Shown here piece by piece: positions 7,516 through 8,220 of a stretch of DNA of 8,220 bases (position 1 is the first letter of the stretch; each line of letters opens with the position of its first letter). Below the pieces are notes generated by a model. The model did not search any database, was not told the origin of the DNA, and was given only the letters and a program-made list of their open reading frames with translations. The position numbers and the translations under genes are program-made. The DNA comes from Kiloniellales bacterium (GTDB taxonomy: Bacteria > Pseudomonadota > Alphaproteobacteria > Kiloniellales > JAKSBE01), in the NCBI GenBank assembly GCA_030067055.1, contig JASJAL010000076.1, forward strand, positions 1 through 8,220. Direction: 5' to 3'.

Positions 7516-8220
7516 TTAGTAGACAAGTTCGTCCTCGCCCTTGCTGTCGGCGATGATGATCTCTTCCTTGTCGGCGAGTTCCTTCGCCGTCTGGACCAGG
7601 TAGGTCTGCGCCTCGTCGACGTCGCGCAGCCGGACCGGCCCCATGGCTTCCATGTCCTCGCGCAGGATCTTGGCCGCGCGTTCGGACATGTTGGTGAAGA
7701 AGAGGTCGCGCAGGGTCTCCGAGGCGCCCTTGAGAGCGATGCCGAGCTTGTCGTTGTCGATGTTGCGCAGCAGGGTCTGGACGCCGCTGGCATCCAGCTT
7801 GCCGAGATCCTCGAAGGTGAACATCAGGGCCCGGATCTTCTCCGAGGACTCCGGGCTGCGTTCCTCCAGGGCCGAGAAGAAGCGGCCCTCGACGCTGCGG
7901 TCCAGGAAGTTGAAGATCTCGGCCATCTTCTCGTGGGCGTCGCGGCGGCTGGTCCGCGCCAGGTTCGACATGAACTCGGTGCGCAGGGTGCGCTCGACGT
8001 TGTCGAGCACGTCCTTCTGGACCGCCTCCATGCGCAGCATCCGCATCACCACTTCCATGGCGAAGGGCTCCGGCAGCTGGGCCAGGACCGCGGCGGCATG
8101 GTCGGCGCGGATCCGCGACAGCACCACCGCCACGGTCTGCGGGTATTCGTTCTTCAGGTAGTTGGCGAGGACCGTCTCGTTGACGTTGCCCAGCTTGTCC
8201 CACATGGTCCGGCCGGCCGG
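7516..8220 (-). CDS. fliG: FliG, rotor/switch protein (N-terminus outside the window)
   Basis: The frame is open to the right edge: bases 8220-8206 encode PAGRT directly before a methionine at 8205, a continuation that fits the normal FliG interior, so that methionine is not the start. About 234 residues are present of the usual 330-350; the missing part is the N-terminal domain that binds FliF. Counting from Met at 8205, the middle domain has NEYPQ at 19-23 (the EHPQ-type FliM contact), MFTF at 128-131 is the hinge motif, and the rest is the torque domain. The charged residues important in E. coli (Lys264, Arg281, Asp288, Asp289, Arg297) correspond to Lys159, Arg176, Glu183, Asp184 and Arg192, so the rotor charges are all kept, with one conservative Asp to Glu change. 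The protein ends DELVY, stop TAA at 7518-7516. fliF is expected just beyond the right edge. Confidence 0.98.
   Translation of the reverse strand, partial: PAGRTMWDKLGNVNETVLANYLKNEYPQTVAVVLSRIRADHAAAVLAQLPEPFAMEVVMRMLRMEAVQKDVLDNVERTLRTEFMSNLARTSRRDAHEKMAEIFNFLDRSVEGRFFSALEERSPESSEKIRALMFTFEDLGKLDASGVQTLLRNIDNDKLGIALKGASETLRDLFFTNMSERAAKILREDMEAMGPVRLRDVDEAQTYLVQTAKELADKEEIIIADSKGEDELVY

Noticed and set aside
6434..8203. A 589-codon minus-strand frame running across fliG, fliH and fliN
   Set aside because: It shares the strand but is out of frame with fliG and fliH, is full of Arg, Gly, Pro and Ala, and only reflects base bias. The real frames have clear family motifs.
8203..8205. The ATG at 8205 as the true start of fliG
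   Set aside because: The frame continues upstream as PAGRT to the edge, matching the usual FliG interior, and starting here would remove the whole N-terminal FliF-binding domain.

Overview
The window is an almost fully coding stretch of a flagellar gene cluster, all on the minus strand, from a GC-rich alphaproteobacterium. Two things point there. The sigma-54 activator is very similar to Caulobacter FlbD, a regulator typical of alphaproteobacteria. The gene order fliG - fliH (called flbE in Caulobacter) - fliN - flbD is that of the Caulobacter fliF operon. The stator gene inside the run, and flhA, flhF and flhG after flbD, fit polar-flagellated Rhodospirillales-type bacteria (Azospirillum, Magnetospirillum, Rhodospirillum) better than Caulobacter itself. 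That placement is inference; there is no rRNA or other marker here.

Layout in the direction of transcription, from high to low coordinates: fliG (8220-7516, 5' end beyond the window), fliH-like (7497-6778), fliN (6785-6399), a PomA-type motA gene (6369-5527), flbD (5500-4112), flhA (4072-1958), flhF (1932-946), flhG (949-131), and the first 44 codons of another gene (from 134 off the left edge). The largest gap is 39 bases. Three junctions overlap (fliH/fliN by 8 bases; flhF/flhG and flhG/next gene by ATGA), so the run looks like one transcription unit with translational coupling. I see no internal terminator, no convincing sigma-54 promoter, no RNA gene, mobile element, repeat array or CRISPR.

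Function: FliG and FliN are switch-complex (C-ring) proteins. FliH is the ATPase-associated export factor that docks at the C-ring. FlhA is the export gate. The MotA/PomA-like protein is one half of a stator. FlhF and FlhG set the polar site and number of flagella. FlbD activates sigma-54-dependent late flagellar genes. The cluster therefore joins early structural genes, export, polar placement and the checkpoint regulator for the next gene class.

Nothing here looks like a new kind of system. The points worth a second look are residue-level departures: a stator subunit with the PomA Asp31 equivalent but Gln where MotA/PomA have the rotor-facing Glu, and with no B subunit beside it; a FlbD receiver without the usual acidic pair and lysine; an FlhF lacking two arginines typical of SRP-type GTPases; an FlhG without the usual N-terminal FlhF-activating motif; and the unidentified gene at the left edge.
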